From: Maricaulis sp034670125
GTDB taxonomy: Bacteria > Pseudomonadota > Alphaproteobacteria > Caulobacterales > Maricaulaceae
Direction: 5' to 3'
Length of the DNA stretch: 64,000 nt
NCBI RefSeq assembly: GCF_034670125.1
Contig: NZ_JAXMOC010000003.1
Span: 248,001-312,000 of the forward strand
The notes below the pieces were generated by a model. The model ran no database searches, had not been told where the DNA came from, and worked only from the letters and a program-made list of their open reading frames with translations. Positions 17,631 to 25,626 of this stretch are shown piece by piece. Position numbers and translations under genes: made by a program. How positions within the stretch are numbered: position 1 is the stretch's first letter; every line of letters begins with the position of its first letter.

Positions 17631-18407
17631 ATGCGAGACTTTACGCTCGACGCCTATCTTGAGGTCATCGACCTCCTGCGGCGCAAGGACTATCCCTTCT
17701 TCGGAATCGCCGATTGGATGGCGACCAATCCGGAGCGGGGCGCGCTGCTGCGTCACGACGTTGACCGGAAGCCCGCAAATGCGCTCGAGATGGCTCAGGC
17801 CGAGGCTGATCGCGGTATCAGAGCCACATACTATTTCCGTATCCTCGACATGTCGTTCGACCCGACGATCATTCGGAAAATCGCCGACCTTGGTCACGAG
17901 ATCGGTTACCATTATGAAGATTTGAGCCTCGCTGGCGGTGACCATGACAAGGCCATGGCCCTGTTCACCGGGCACCTGGCCCGATTGCGCGAGCTTGCGC
18001 CTGTCACCACCATTGCGATGCACGGGCGCCCGTTTTCGGCCTATAACAGCCAGGCTCTCTGGGACCGGGAGGCCCTGTCCGACTACGGCCTCATCGCGGA
18101 GGCGTTCCGGACCGTCGATTATTCCGGGACCTTCTATTTCACCGACACCGGACGTCGCTGGGATGCCGGCCGAACCAATTTGCGCGACCGCCCCAAAGTC
18201 GCCCTCTTCCCTGACGAGGCTGTGCCAGACACAGCAAGCTTGAAATCATGGATCGAGAAGAATGCACCGGCACGCCTGTCGATTTCTGCCCACCCGGAAC
18301 GGTGGGATGCCCACGCCGGCAATTGGTATGCGCAAATGAGCAAGGACCGCTTGATCAATCTTGCCAAGGAAATCCTCGTCCGGGTCCGTCCGCCGAAACC
18401 GGTCTGA
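17631..18407 (+). CDS. NodB-like polysaccharide deacetylase
   Basis: A 258-residue protein related to carbohydrate esterase family 4. The metal/catalytic motif HDVDRKP (His42-Asp43-Val-Asp45) is present, followed by ATYYFRI, GHEIGYHYED (second motif) and a late SAHPERW motif. No signal peptide is visible, so it may act in the cytosol on a lipid-linked or nucleotide-linked sugar. It follows the ABC export pair on the same strand after 83 bases and is probably part of the same unit. Confidence 0.82.
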   Translation: MRDFTLDAYLEVIDLLRRKDYPFFGIADWMATNPERGALLRHDVDRKPANALEMAQAEADRGIRATYYFRILDMSFDPTIIRKIADLGHEIGYHYEDLSLAGGDHDKAMALFTGHLARLRELAPVTTIAMHGRPFSAYNSQALWDREALSDYGLIAEAFRTVDYSGTFYFTDTGRRWDAGRTNLRDRPKVALFPDEAVPDTASLKSWIEKNAPARLSISAHPERWDAHAGNWYAQMSKDRLINLAKEILVRVRPPKPV

Positions 18408-18483
18408 ACCACAACCGCTTGCGGCATGCCGCCCGACTGACACCCCGTCTTGAAGCCCCGAGGGGCCACAAAGGAGAGCCCAG

Positions 18484-19083
18484 ATGACGCCCAGAATGCT
18501 TGCCTTGATTGCCGCCACAGGACTGGCGGCATGTTCGGACAGTCAACCCGCCGAGACGCCGCCTGCAAACGAGCCGGCGGTCACTCTACCGACCGCCGCC
18601 GAGGCATTCGCGGAACGATTTGATCTCGCATCCGCCGATCATGTCCTGCTGTTCGATGACCGGGAAACGCGCGACGCGATGAGTTTGCCGGACGAGTTCA
18701 CGTTCGAGTTTCTTGAGGATGACGATGTCGGTCGGGTGGCGGTGAGGGGATATCGCGAGTCTCCGGCGCCGCACGGACGCACCCAAGGGATCAGCCTCCG
18801 ACTTGCCGACACGGTCGAGCAAATGGTGAGCGGTCACCCGATCGAGATCACGGTAATCGCGCGCGGCGCCAATCCCGGCACCGAGTATCGCGCCGCCTAC
18901 TCGACCAATGATGTCGGCAATTCCGGCTGGCGGGATCTGGCCGCCGGCCCTGACTGGGAGGCCACGACCTTCCGGTTCAATGTGCAGCCAATCGAAGCCG
19001 GAGGCGGCGACTTCATCGGCATCCTGCCGCCGACCAGCGGCGATGTCGAGATCGCTGCCATTGCGATCCGGATCGCAGACTGA
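18484..19083 (+). CDS. Lipoprotein of unknown function
   Basis: A 199-residue predicted lipoprotein: a short hydrophobic signal with lipobox LAAC (lipidated Cys at residue 18), then a Pro/Glu-rich linker to about residue 35 and a beta-rich domain. The order GHPIEITVIARGA, AAYSTNDVG, GGGDFIGI resembles carbohydrate-binding jelly rolls and the exported protein at 7847-8434. AAAGGAG lies 5 bases before ATG 18484. Located behind the deacetylase and exporter, it may act in surface glycan assembly; that is inference from position. Confidence 0.75.
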   Translation: MTPRMLALIAATGLAACSDSQPAETPPANEPAVTLPTAAEAFAERFDLASADHVLLFDDRETRDAMSLPDEFTFEFLEDDDVGRVAVRGYRESPAPHGRTQGISLRLADTVEQMVSGHPIEITVIARGANPGTEYRAAYSTNDVGNSGWRDLAAGPDWEATTFRFNVQPIEAGGGDFIGILPPTSGDVEIAAIAIRIAD

Positions 19084-19127
19084 CGGTCCTCCGCCGGCCT
19101 CGTGCACGAGGTCGGCGGACGGCTTGC

Positions 19128-19397
19128 CTAGAGCAGTGCACCAATCAACGGGCGCAGCAGCCAGTGCAGGATGGTGGATGCAATGCCCGCGATGATGCCG
19201 CCGCCGGCATAGGTTGCGATGGTCAGATACTCTCCGGCGCGAAGCGCCTGTGTCGCGGATTGGCGGTTGAAGGCCAGGGCGAAAAACGCGCCGGCCAAGC
19301 CCAGCAAGGGCATCGAGTTCAGGAAGAACCCCAGCACCAGGGTTGCGGGCAGTCCGCCCGCGAAGCCGAGATTCACCGGCTTCTTGATGTCATCCAT
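19128..19397 (-). CDS. Small membrane protein
   Basis: An 89-residue hydrophobic protein, start ATG 19397 with AAGGGGGG a few bases upstream, an excellent ribosome-binding site. Two or three membrane segments are visible: LPATLVLGFFLNSMPLLGL, YLTIATYAGGGIIAGIAS and LLRPLIGALL. It lies 38 bases downstream of the flippase on the same strand and ends the five-gene operon. No family recognised; a flippase accessory role is only a guess. Confidence 0.7.
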   Translation of the reverse strand: MDDIKKPVNLGFAGGLPATLVLGFFLNSMPLLGLAGAFFALAFNRQSATQALRAGEYLTIATYAGGGIIAGIASTILHWLLRPLIGALL

Positions 19398-19435
19398 ATT
19401 TCCCCCCTTGCGGGTCACGCAGACCCGATCATGTC

Positions 19436-20746
19436 TCAGAACACGATACGTACACCGAGTACGCGACGCGCCAATACCACAAGCATTATGGATGAGACAA
19501 CAAAGCTGCCGCCTGTCGACAGGGCGGCGCCGAGCAGTCCCATTCCCGGGATCAACGCAATGTTCAGGACGCAGTTCGCGAGCAGGACTGTCGCCATGTA
19601 GCCGGTATGGACCGATGGTTTGTGGGCCTGTGAAAACGTCTGATTGAACATCAGGAACGGCGCCGCGACGCCCATCATCGCCAACAGGACGAACAGTGGC
19701 GTTCTGGCGACATAGTAGATCGGGTCGCCCAGGAACCAGTCCACAAAGAACGGGTAGAGCAACCAGCCAAAGCCCGCGGCGATCAGGAATACCGGTGCCC
19801 CCGCCATGAAAATCAGGCGACTGAGTTTGAGTATCCGCTCGCGCTCTCCGTCGCGGATATGGCGCGCTATCAGCGGATTGATATTGTTTCGGACAACGAA
19901 AATGGCTTGCATCACGCCTTCCTGGATCAACACGGCCATCGTGTAGATCCCGGTCTGCGCAGCTCCCACCATGTAGCCGAGGACAAGCACCGAGACCCTT
20001 GAGTTGAGCTCCAGGATGGCACCGCTGAGAAACACACGGGCGCCGAACGACAGGTGTCGGCGGATCCAGACACGATCGAGATTCATGCGCTTCAGCCCGA
20101 CCGCCCGGATCGCAGCCACAGCCAGGACCGGCAGCAGGGCCAGCTCGGCGACCGTAAGGCTGAGGGTGATATAGGCACCCGGCGCGTCGGTCAGGGCCAG
20201 GACGACAAGCGCCGCAATCATGAAAATATACCGCAAGGATTGCATGACCGCGAACACCCGCATCTGGCGGGCGCCGTTGATGACAGCGTAAAGCACCTTG
20301 TTGACCGCAAAGCCCCACAGGCCCGGCAGCATGACCAGCCAGGCCGTTACAAACCCGTCGATCTGGTAGACCTGCGCCAGGACCGGCGTCAGGAGCAGCC
20401 CGGCGAGCGTCGCCACGGTTGTCGAGATTGCCACGACCACAACCGCATGGAATGCCCCCGAAATGGCGCGATCCTGGTCGTCATGTGCGAACTCTGACAC
20501 CGACTGGAGCGCTGACAGGTGGAAGCCGAAAACGCCGAACTGCGACAGCGCGATATAGAGTGCGAAACAGATATTGAAGAGGCCGAGGACCGTCTCGTCA
20601 TAGACCCGCGCGATGATGATGTTCATCACGACGCCGGCGGCGGCCAGAAAGACAAGGCTTCCCAGGTTCCACACCATGCCCGACATCAGGCGCGTCGGCG
20701 GCGGGGTTATCGCTGTGGAGACCGGTTTGGTTTCTGGATCCGACAT
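19436..20746 (-). CDS. Wzx-type oligosaccharide flippase
   Basis: A 436-residue inner-membrane protein with about 12 hydrophobic segments, of the MATE-like polysaccharide transporter superfamily. It starts after a short cytosolic Pro/Thr tail with GMVWNLGSLVFLAAAGVVMN and has charged cytosolic loops such as RHIRDGERERILKLSR. It would flip undecaprenyl-linked repeat units outward. No Wzy polymerase was recognised beside it. It is fourth in the leftward operon amidotransferase / sulfotransferase / FemAB / flippase / small membrane protein, 19 bases after the FemAB gene. Confidence 0.85.
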   Translation of the reverse strand: MSDPETKPVSTAITPPPTRLMSGMVWNLGSLVFLAAAGVVMNIIIARVYDETVLGLFNICFALYIALSQFGVFGFHLSALQSVSEFAHDDQDRAISGAFHAVVVVAISTTVATLAGLLLTPVLAQVYQIDGFVTAWLVMLPGLWGFAVNKVLYAVINGARQMRVFAVMQSLRYIFMIAALVVLALTDAPGAYITLSLTVAELALLPVLAVAAIRAVGLKRMNLDRVWIRRHLSFGARVFLSGAILELNSRVSVLVLGYMVGAAQTGIYTMAVLIQEGVMQAIFVVRNNINPLIARHIRDGERERILKLSRLIFMAGAPVFLIAAGFGWLLYPFFVDWFLGDPIYYVARTPLFVLLAMMGVAAPFLMFNQTFSQAHKPSVHTGYMATVLLANCVLNIALIPGMGLLGAALSTGGSFVVSSIMLVVLARRVLGVRIVF

Positions 20747-20765
20747 GACGGGCCTCTTGTGACGG

Positions 20766-21761
20766 TCAAGCTGCCAACTTCAAGAGCATCGGTGAAACGA
20801 GCTGGAACAGCGGCATGGGCATACGCTTTAGCACGGAAGACGCGAGTTTGACCGCAGCCGATTCCCGTTCCACGCCGCCCCCTTCGCCACCGATGGTCAG
20901 ATAGGGCAGGTCCACACTGACACCGCCCCATTTTTCCTTGTACTGGACAAGGTTGGGCTGGCTTTTCGGCGAGGTCCCGAAGTCCACTTTCCGGCGCCCG
21001 CGTGCGAAAGCGGCCTCGATCGCGTCCCACATGACCAGCTGGTTGACGCCATCCTGCCAGATATCCCGCCGGTCCAATGACGCCCCGTAACCATAAATGG
21101 TCGTTTCGCCGTCATCGATGAAGATGATCGAGGCCACCGCCTCACCATCCGCATTGACGGCGGTGTGCATATGAAAGTCCGTGCCGATCAGGCCGGCCAT
21201 CTGCGGAAAGAATGATTTCGGGAAGGTCGGCGACCCCTGGCGTCGCCGTGTCTCCGCCTGCATCGCCGTGAACGCATCCAGGCAGGCTGGCGAAGCCTCA
21301 CGGGTCAGCGAATAGTTCGACTTCTGGGCCTTCTTGATCTTGCGTTGGATGCTCGACTTGTTGAATCCCTTGAACACCGCGTCGACATCGTCCGCGGCAC
21401 TCATGTCCAACACCGTCATCACACGCCCGTCCACACGGGCGCCCTCATGTCCTTCGCCAGCGCCATGGACCTGGACCGGCAACACTCCGGCGGGCCAATC
21501 GGACGGGGTTCCAAGCGGCTCGACGTGATGGGACAGCGGCAGCGCAATCCTTGCGCTCTTCAGGCTCGTGCCCATTTTCGACACCATGGGCAGGAAATAG
21601 GTTACCTGCCCCGCCTCGTCGCGGCCGATGACGGCGCCGACCGGCCAGCCGAACACGCTCTCCAGGAAATCATGCCACGGTTTCAGGTGATAAACCCGCG
21701 CACCCGGCATGGCGGCCACGGCCTGGTAGATGGCCTCATCGATCTGCTTGACGTATTCCAT
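20766..21761 (-). CDS. FemAB/GNAT-like transferase
   Basis: A 331-residue soluble protein with the FemAB-related acyl/aminoacyl transferase pattern: an N-terminal WHDFLESVFG segment, a central KSSIQRKIKKAQK helix, ASIIFIDDGETTIYGYGASLD, then VNQLVMWDAIEAAFARG and KVDFGTSPKSQPNLVQYKEKWG. Such enzymes in exopolysaccharide clusters are thought to attach acyl or amino-acid groups to sugars. The substrate here is unknown. It is the third gene of the leftward operon. Confidence 0.78.
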   Translation of the reverse strand: MEYVKQIDEAIYQAVAAMPGARVYHLKPWHDFLESVFGWPVGAVIGRDEAGQVTYFLPMVSKMGTSLKSARIALPLSHHVEPLGTPSDWPAGVLPVQVHGAGEGHEGARVDGRVMTVLDMSAADDVDAVFKGFNKSSIQRKIKKAQKSNYSLTREASPACLDAFTAMQAETRRRQGSPTFPKSFFPQMAGLIGTDFHMHTAVNADGEAVASIIFIDDGETTIYGYGASLDRRDIWQDGVNQLVMWDAIEAAFARGRRKVDFGTSPKSQPNLVQYKEKWGGVSVDLPYLTIGGEGGGVERESAAVKLASSVLKRMPMPLFQLVSPMLLKLAA

Positions 21762-21799
21762 GCCTGTCCCCTGCCCGGTCGCACCAAGCCTTGCCGGTA

Positions 21800-22651
21800 T
21801 CAGCCGGGCTTCTTCATCATGTCCGGAATTGGTATGCCAGACTGCCCGACCACAATTCCGGTGTCGTTCGCGTAGGCGCTCGCAAGCCCTTGCAGCATTG
21901 CCGGCGGATCGGCAATGAATTCCTCGTACTGAACATCAAAGGCGGTTCGCCCCGCCGCTGCGAGATCGCGATCGATCTGGCTTTGAACGGCATCATACTG
22001 CCACCGCGTTTGCTCGATCGGCGCTGCCGCGGACACGGACTCCGACCCGTCCGGGCGAACACCAGCCCAATCCTGCTCGGAGCCGACACTACGGCGCATC
22101 TTGAGGATCGACCTCGCGGTGGTCTCCCGGTCCCGATGGGTCCGGACGACCCACGCATCGGGCAGCGCTTCGAAAATGGTCGGCAGGCGGACTGCATTGA
22201 CCGTATTCTTGCACAGGTAGGGCAGGCCACTGGCCGCCGACATGTGTCGCACCGCCTGCCCGAACGATGTGACCCGACGCTCATCGTCAAGAAAATAGCG
22301 CATCAGCGGCCCTGCTTCAGACGCGCCCCACAATCCGGGTACATAGCCAAAATCGCTGGAGTCGCCATGGGACCGCTCGCGATCCTTGAAAGAGCGACTG
22401 ATGGCGTGTGCCATGCACGGCAGGCTGAACAGGGCAGCGTCGACATTGCTGGGATAGGTAAACCGGAAATGGGTCAGCAGTCGTTGATACAGGATCGTCG
22501 TGCCGGTTCGCGGCGGACCGACAATGAAGATCGGCGGCAGCGCCGGCCCGTCCCCGACAGATTTGGCCAATTGCCGGTCGAGGGCGGTCAGGGGCCAGAG
22601 TCTGGGCATCACAACCTGACAGGTCTCTGAAATGATGCCCAGGACGCTCAT
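21800..22651 (-). CDS. PAPS-dependent sulfotransferase family protein
   Basis: A 283-residue protein with the 5'-phosphosulfate-binding loop GPPRTGTT at residues 45-52 and a downstream 3'-phosphate region (CKNTVNAV, WVVRTHRDRETTARS). This is the fold of sulfotransferases that move sulfate from PAPS to carbohydrates or other acceptors. No signal peptide, so it works where cytosolic PAPS is available. It sits in an operon with a sugar amidotransferase and a flippase and 7-10 kb from the PAPS genes, so a sulfated glycan is the likely product (inferred). Confidence 0.82.
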   Translation of the reverse strand: MSVLGIISETCQVVMPRLWPLTALDRQLAKSVGDGPALPPIFIVGPPRTGTTILYQRLLTHFRFTYPSNVDAALFSLPCMAHAISRSFKDRERSHGDSSDFGYVPGLWGASEAGPLMRYFLDDERRVTSFGQAVRHMSAASGLPYLCKNTVNAVRLPTIFEALPDAWVVRTHRDRETTARSILKMRRSVGSEQDWAGVRPDGSESVSAAAPIEQTRWQYDAVQSQIDRDLAAAGRTAFDVQYEEFIADPPAMLQGLASAYANDTGIVVGQSGIPIPDMMKKPG

Positions 22652-22686
22652 GGAAATACGCTTTCGCTCTCGTCCGGCAGAAACAA

Positions 22687-24651
22687 CTAGTAGAGTTTTT
22701 CGATCGAGTTGATGGCGAACATGGCCCGGTCAAAATCAAACCCGATCACGTGCGCATACTCCCGGATGGACTCGTAGCGCGGCGCGTTCTCGACTTCGGC
22801 CATCTTCAGTGCCGTTGCGCGATCAAGCTGGCCGTCCCGAATCTGGTTGGACCGGAATGTATCAATCTCGGAGAAACCAGCCACGGTGTAATAAATGTAG
22901 TTGTAGAAGGCTGCCGTGCCGTCTCCGACCCGCCAGGTGCTCTCCGTGTCGGACGCCGTCTCCCAGCCATACCGGTTCTTCAGGGTGTCGTTGATTTCGT
23001 CCTCGTTCCACTCGATGTAATCATAGAGCCAGACGAAGTCATGTTTCTGGAAGTAGGACGACCAGAAGCCGGTTCCGGTATCGACCAGCGACGAGTTCCA
23101 GTAACCCGGGTTCTTGCCCATATGCCAGGCGAAATAGCCGATATAACGAGCCTTCTTGAGGATCGACATGTCGTAGGGCCGCCACGACTTGCCCTCACCA
23201 TAGCCCTTGCTGTGAACGCCACAGAAGCCGGATTTGAAATCGGTTTTCTCGAAGCGATTACCACAAGTGATCACAAGATCGATATTCCGCTCTTTGCGCA
23301 ACTTGTTGTAATAATAGAAGTACATCTTGTCGCCGGCCATGAACAACGGAATGATGCCGAGGTTCGGATCGCGCAGCCAGGCGTTTACATTCTCCCGGAT
23401 GTAGCGCCGCTTTTGCTGAATATCCGCCGAGACCAACAGATGCTCGACACCCATGTCATAGGTCATGCGTGACGTGTTGCGCCGGGCCAGATCCGTCACC
23501 AAAGCCCAGTCATAGGTATAGGCAACGGTGTTGAGACCGAGCTCGTTGACGGCATAGTGCAGCCCGAAACAACTGTCCCGGCCGCCCGACACGCCCATCA
23601 GGAGTTCCGGCGTGCCATCCTTGCGGCGATAGGGCTCAACGGCTTCGTGCAGGGCATCCAGTCCCTTGACCTTGAACGGCACATGGTCGCGGCATGTGCT
23701 GCAGACGCCATTTTCGTCAAACGTGATGCCCGGAAGCGTTTCGGGAAGGATGCACTTGGTGCAGCGGCGCAAATTGCGACGGCGGTCGGCGGCTTCCTCG
23801 TGCTGATCGATGATCTTGGCGCTGGCACGCTGCGCCGATGTCGAAATCTGGACGACAGGCTCGGATGCCTTGAGATCGAAGATGACCGGCTCTGACTCGG
23901 CATCAACAAAGCAGGCTTCAAACGGCTTGAAACGCTTCAGGGGAACGCCCTCGAACGCCTTGCGGACATAGGCGTTCTTCTCGCGGAGTTCATCGAGAAA
24001 ACGGCTTTCGGAGGCACAGATAAAGATCCCGTCGCCACCATCAAACGCATACAGCGAGCCGAAATTGGTTCCGCACAACAGGCCCTGGGCATCATCGCGC
24101 AACATCACGGTCGCCGCCTGCCCTTCCAGTTCTGCATAGACCGAGCGATACGCATCGAGCACGTCGCTGCCTTTTTCGCGCGCCGCGTCGAACAGGTAGG
24201 GGATCAAGGTGGAGTCGAGTTGCGATTTCGGCCGGTCGAGCTCCGGGTGCTTGGCCCAGACCGCTTCGTCATTGACGATGATGCCATTGTGCACTGCGAC
24301 CGAATGATGGCCGACCGTGGGCAGGTTGTTGGTATTGATGCCCTGATTGCCATTGGTCACAAGCCGGGCGTGACCGATCACGGAAACCGGGCCATTGATG
24401 CTCCCGTCGGGCCGCGACTTTGCCGCCGACGCACGCCCGTAGAATTCATTGAACTCTTTGAACTTTATCAGCTTATTAGCGTTCATCGCCTTCTTGTAGA
24501 CGAACACTGAATCGTCAGCATGAAATGCGAGCCCGGATGCTTCCTTGCCACGAGATGACGACAGGCGGAACAAATCATCGACCACCCCGCGAAGTTCGGC
24601 CGACGTGATTGACCGGTCTCCCCAGATGGAAACCCCAAAAATACCGCACAT
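22687..24651 (-). CDS. Class-II glutaminase fused to WbpG-type N-acetyl sugar amidotransferase
   Basis: A 654-residue fusion. Residues 1-about 250 are a class-II glutamine amidotransferase: MCGIFGV with nucleophile Cys2, GHARLVTNG (93-101) and HNGII (121-125). Residues about 295-320 carry two CxxC pairs (Cys297/300 and Cys317/320) in a segment typical of N-acetyl sugar amidotransferases. The ATP-pyrophosphatase loop GVSGGRDS (353-360) follows, then a long ligase part. In Pseudomonas the ligase WbpG works with a separate class-I glutaminase; here ammonia would be channelled within one chain. I start at the ATG giving Cys2 rather than 14 codons upstream. First gene of the leftward operon. Confidence 0.85.
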   Translation of the reverse strand: MCGIFGVSIWGDRSITSAELRGVVDDLFRLSSSRGKEASGLAFHADDSVFVYKKAMNANKLIKFKEFNEFYGRASAAKSRPDGSINGPVSVIGHARLVTNGNQGINTNNLPTVGHHSVAVHNGIIVNDEAVWAKHPELDRPKSQLDSTLIPYLFDAAREKGSDVLDAYRSVYAELEGQAATVMLRDDAQGLLCGTNFGSLYAFDGGDGIFICASESRFLDELREKNAYVRKAFEGVPLKRFKPFEACFVDAESEPVIFDLKASEPVVQISTSAQRASAKIIDQHEEAADRRRNLRRCTKCILPETLPGITFDENGVCSTCRDHVPFKVKGLDALHEAVEPYRRKDGTPELLMGVSGGRDSCFGLHYAVNELGLNTVAYTYDWALVTDLARRNTSRMTYDMGVEHLLVSADIQQKRRYIRENVNAWLRDPNLGIIPLFMAGDKMYFYYYNKLRKERNIDLVITCGNRFEKTDFKSGFCGVHSKGYGEGKSWRPYDMSILKKARYIGYFAWHMGKNPGYWNSSLVDTGTGFWSSYFQKHDFVWLYDYIEWNEDEINDTLKNRYGWETASDTESTWRVGDGTAAFYNYIYYTVAGFSEIDTFRSNQIRDGQLDRATALKMAEVENAPRYESIREYAHVIGFDFDRAMFAINSIEKLY

Positions 24652-24849
24652 AGTGGACGTCCCTGACAGAAAGCTAGATTCGACTCGCCACAACCCCGAC
24701 GATCAGGCTTCAACACCGTGAAATCATGATTGGTGGCGCGAGCTTGAGTCGTCTTAATGAAACCCATTGAAGCTGTCGAGAGCGCCGCGAAGATAATTGT
24801 GCGGCTTCGGCTACCGTGTCCGGCAAACGTTCCGTCGCAGGCCCCGGTG

Positions 24850-25479
24850 TCACTGGTCGCGCATGCGAGCGAGCCAGGCTTCGCGCCATCGCCGTGGCAG
24901 GACGAGGCTGGCCCAGGCGATCAACTCATGCTGCGATCGGACAAGAGTCCGGAGCGGATCCCGGGAGGGAAGCGCACAATAGGTTTGCACCTCCAGGTCT
25001 GGCAGGGTCCGCCGCGCGATCCATGCGAGCCGCAGCAGGTGCAGACAGTCACTGACCAGCACCACGCGCTGCGTCGCGCCCGCCTGACCGACAATCCCGG
25101 CGAACGCCTCCATATTGCTCAGGCTGTCAAATGAACCGGCCCCGACGGCAACCCGCCCGTCCGGCACTCCGATTTCCGTCGCCAGTTCTGCCATCCACAT
25201 CGCGCCGTGATAGCCGGTCCCGGGCCGATACCCGCCAACCATGGCCAGGTCATCGACACGACCTTGCAGCAGCAAGTGTGCAGCGGCATCAACACGGGCA
25301 CGGGTTGCCTCGCCGGCATCGCCATAGAATGCCACCGCGATATCCCCCCGCGCAGCATCATTGTGCACCCCCCGCGCGGAGAGCAAAAGTATCGACGTTA
25401 CAACCAGATGCAGGAAAATTGCCGCCGCGACAACGCCCAGAGCGATCCGTTGAAGATTGCCGAATATCGTCGGCCGCAT
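24850..25479 (-). CDS. YdcF/ElyC-like DUF218 membrane protein
   Basis: A 209-residue protein with one N-terminal membrane segment (about residues 10-34) and a periplasmic or cytosolic DUF218 domain: VAFYGDAGEATRARVDAAAHLL, VGGYRP, NMEAFA and VVLVSDCLHLLRLAWIARR. ElyC/SanA/YdcF proteins influence envelope polymers and undecaprenyl-linked metabolism, though the activity is unsettled. The middle strand lacks the usual GGG pattern in full (VGGYRPG). It lies alone, 198 bases upstream of the amidotransferase operon. Confidence 0.78.
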   Translation of the reverse strand: MRPTIFGNLQRIALGVVAAAIFLHLVVTSILLLSARGVHNDAARGDIAVAFYGDAGEATRARVDAAAHLLLQGRVDDLAMVGGYRPGTGYHGAMWMAELATEIGVPDGRVAVGAGSFDSLSNMEAFAGIVGQAGATQRVVLVSDCLHLLRLAWIARRTLPDLEVQTYCALPSRDPLRTLVRSQHELIAWASLVLPRRWREAWLARMRDQ

Positions 25480-25626
25480 CTGTCCCCATCCCCAGCCTCA
25501 TTCCGCGTTCCTAGCGCGATTTTCGTTTTTTTTCAAAGCAATGGACACTCAAAGCACGAGCCTTGGCAGTCTTGGACTGTTGGTCTATGAACACGCCGAC
25601 ATCGGAACGGCTGGGGGGTAGATCCA

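Noticed and set aside
19401..20318. Upstream part of a 396-codon frame ending with the small membrane protein
   Set aside because: It overlaps the flippase out of frame and is Arg/Gly/Cys-rich; only the last 89 codons have a ribosome-binding site and membrane segments.
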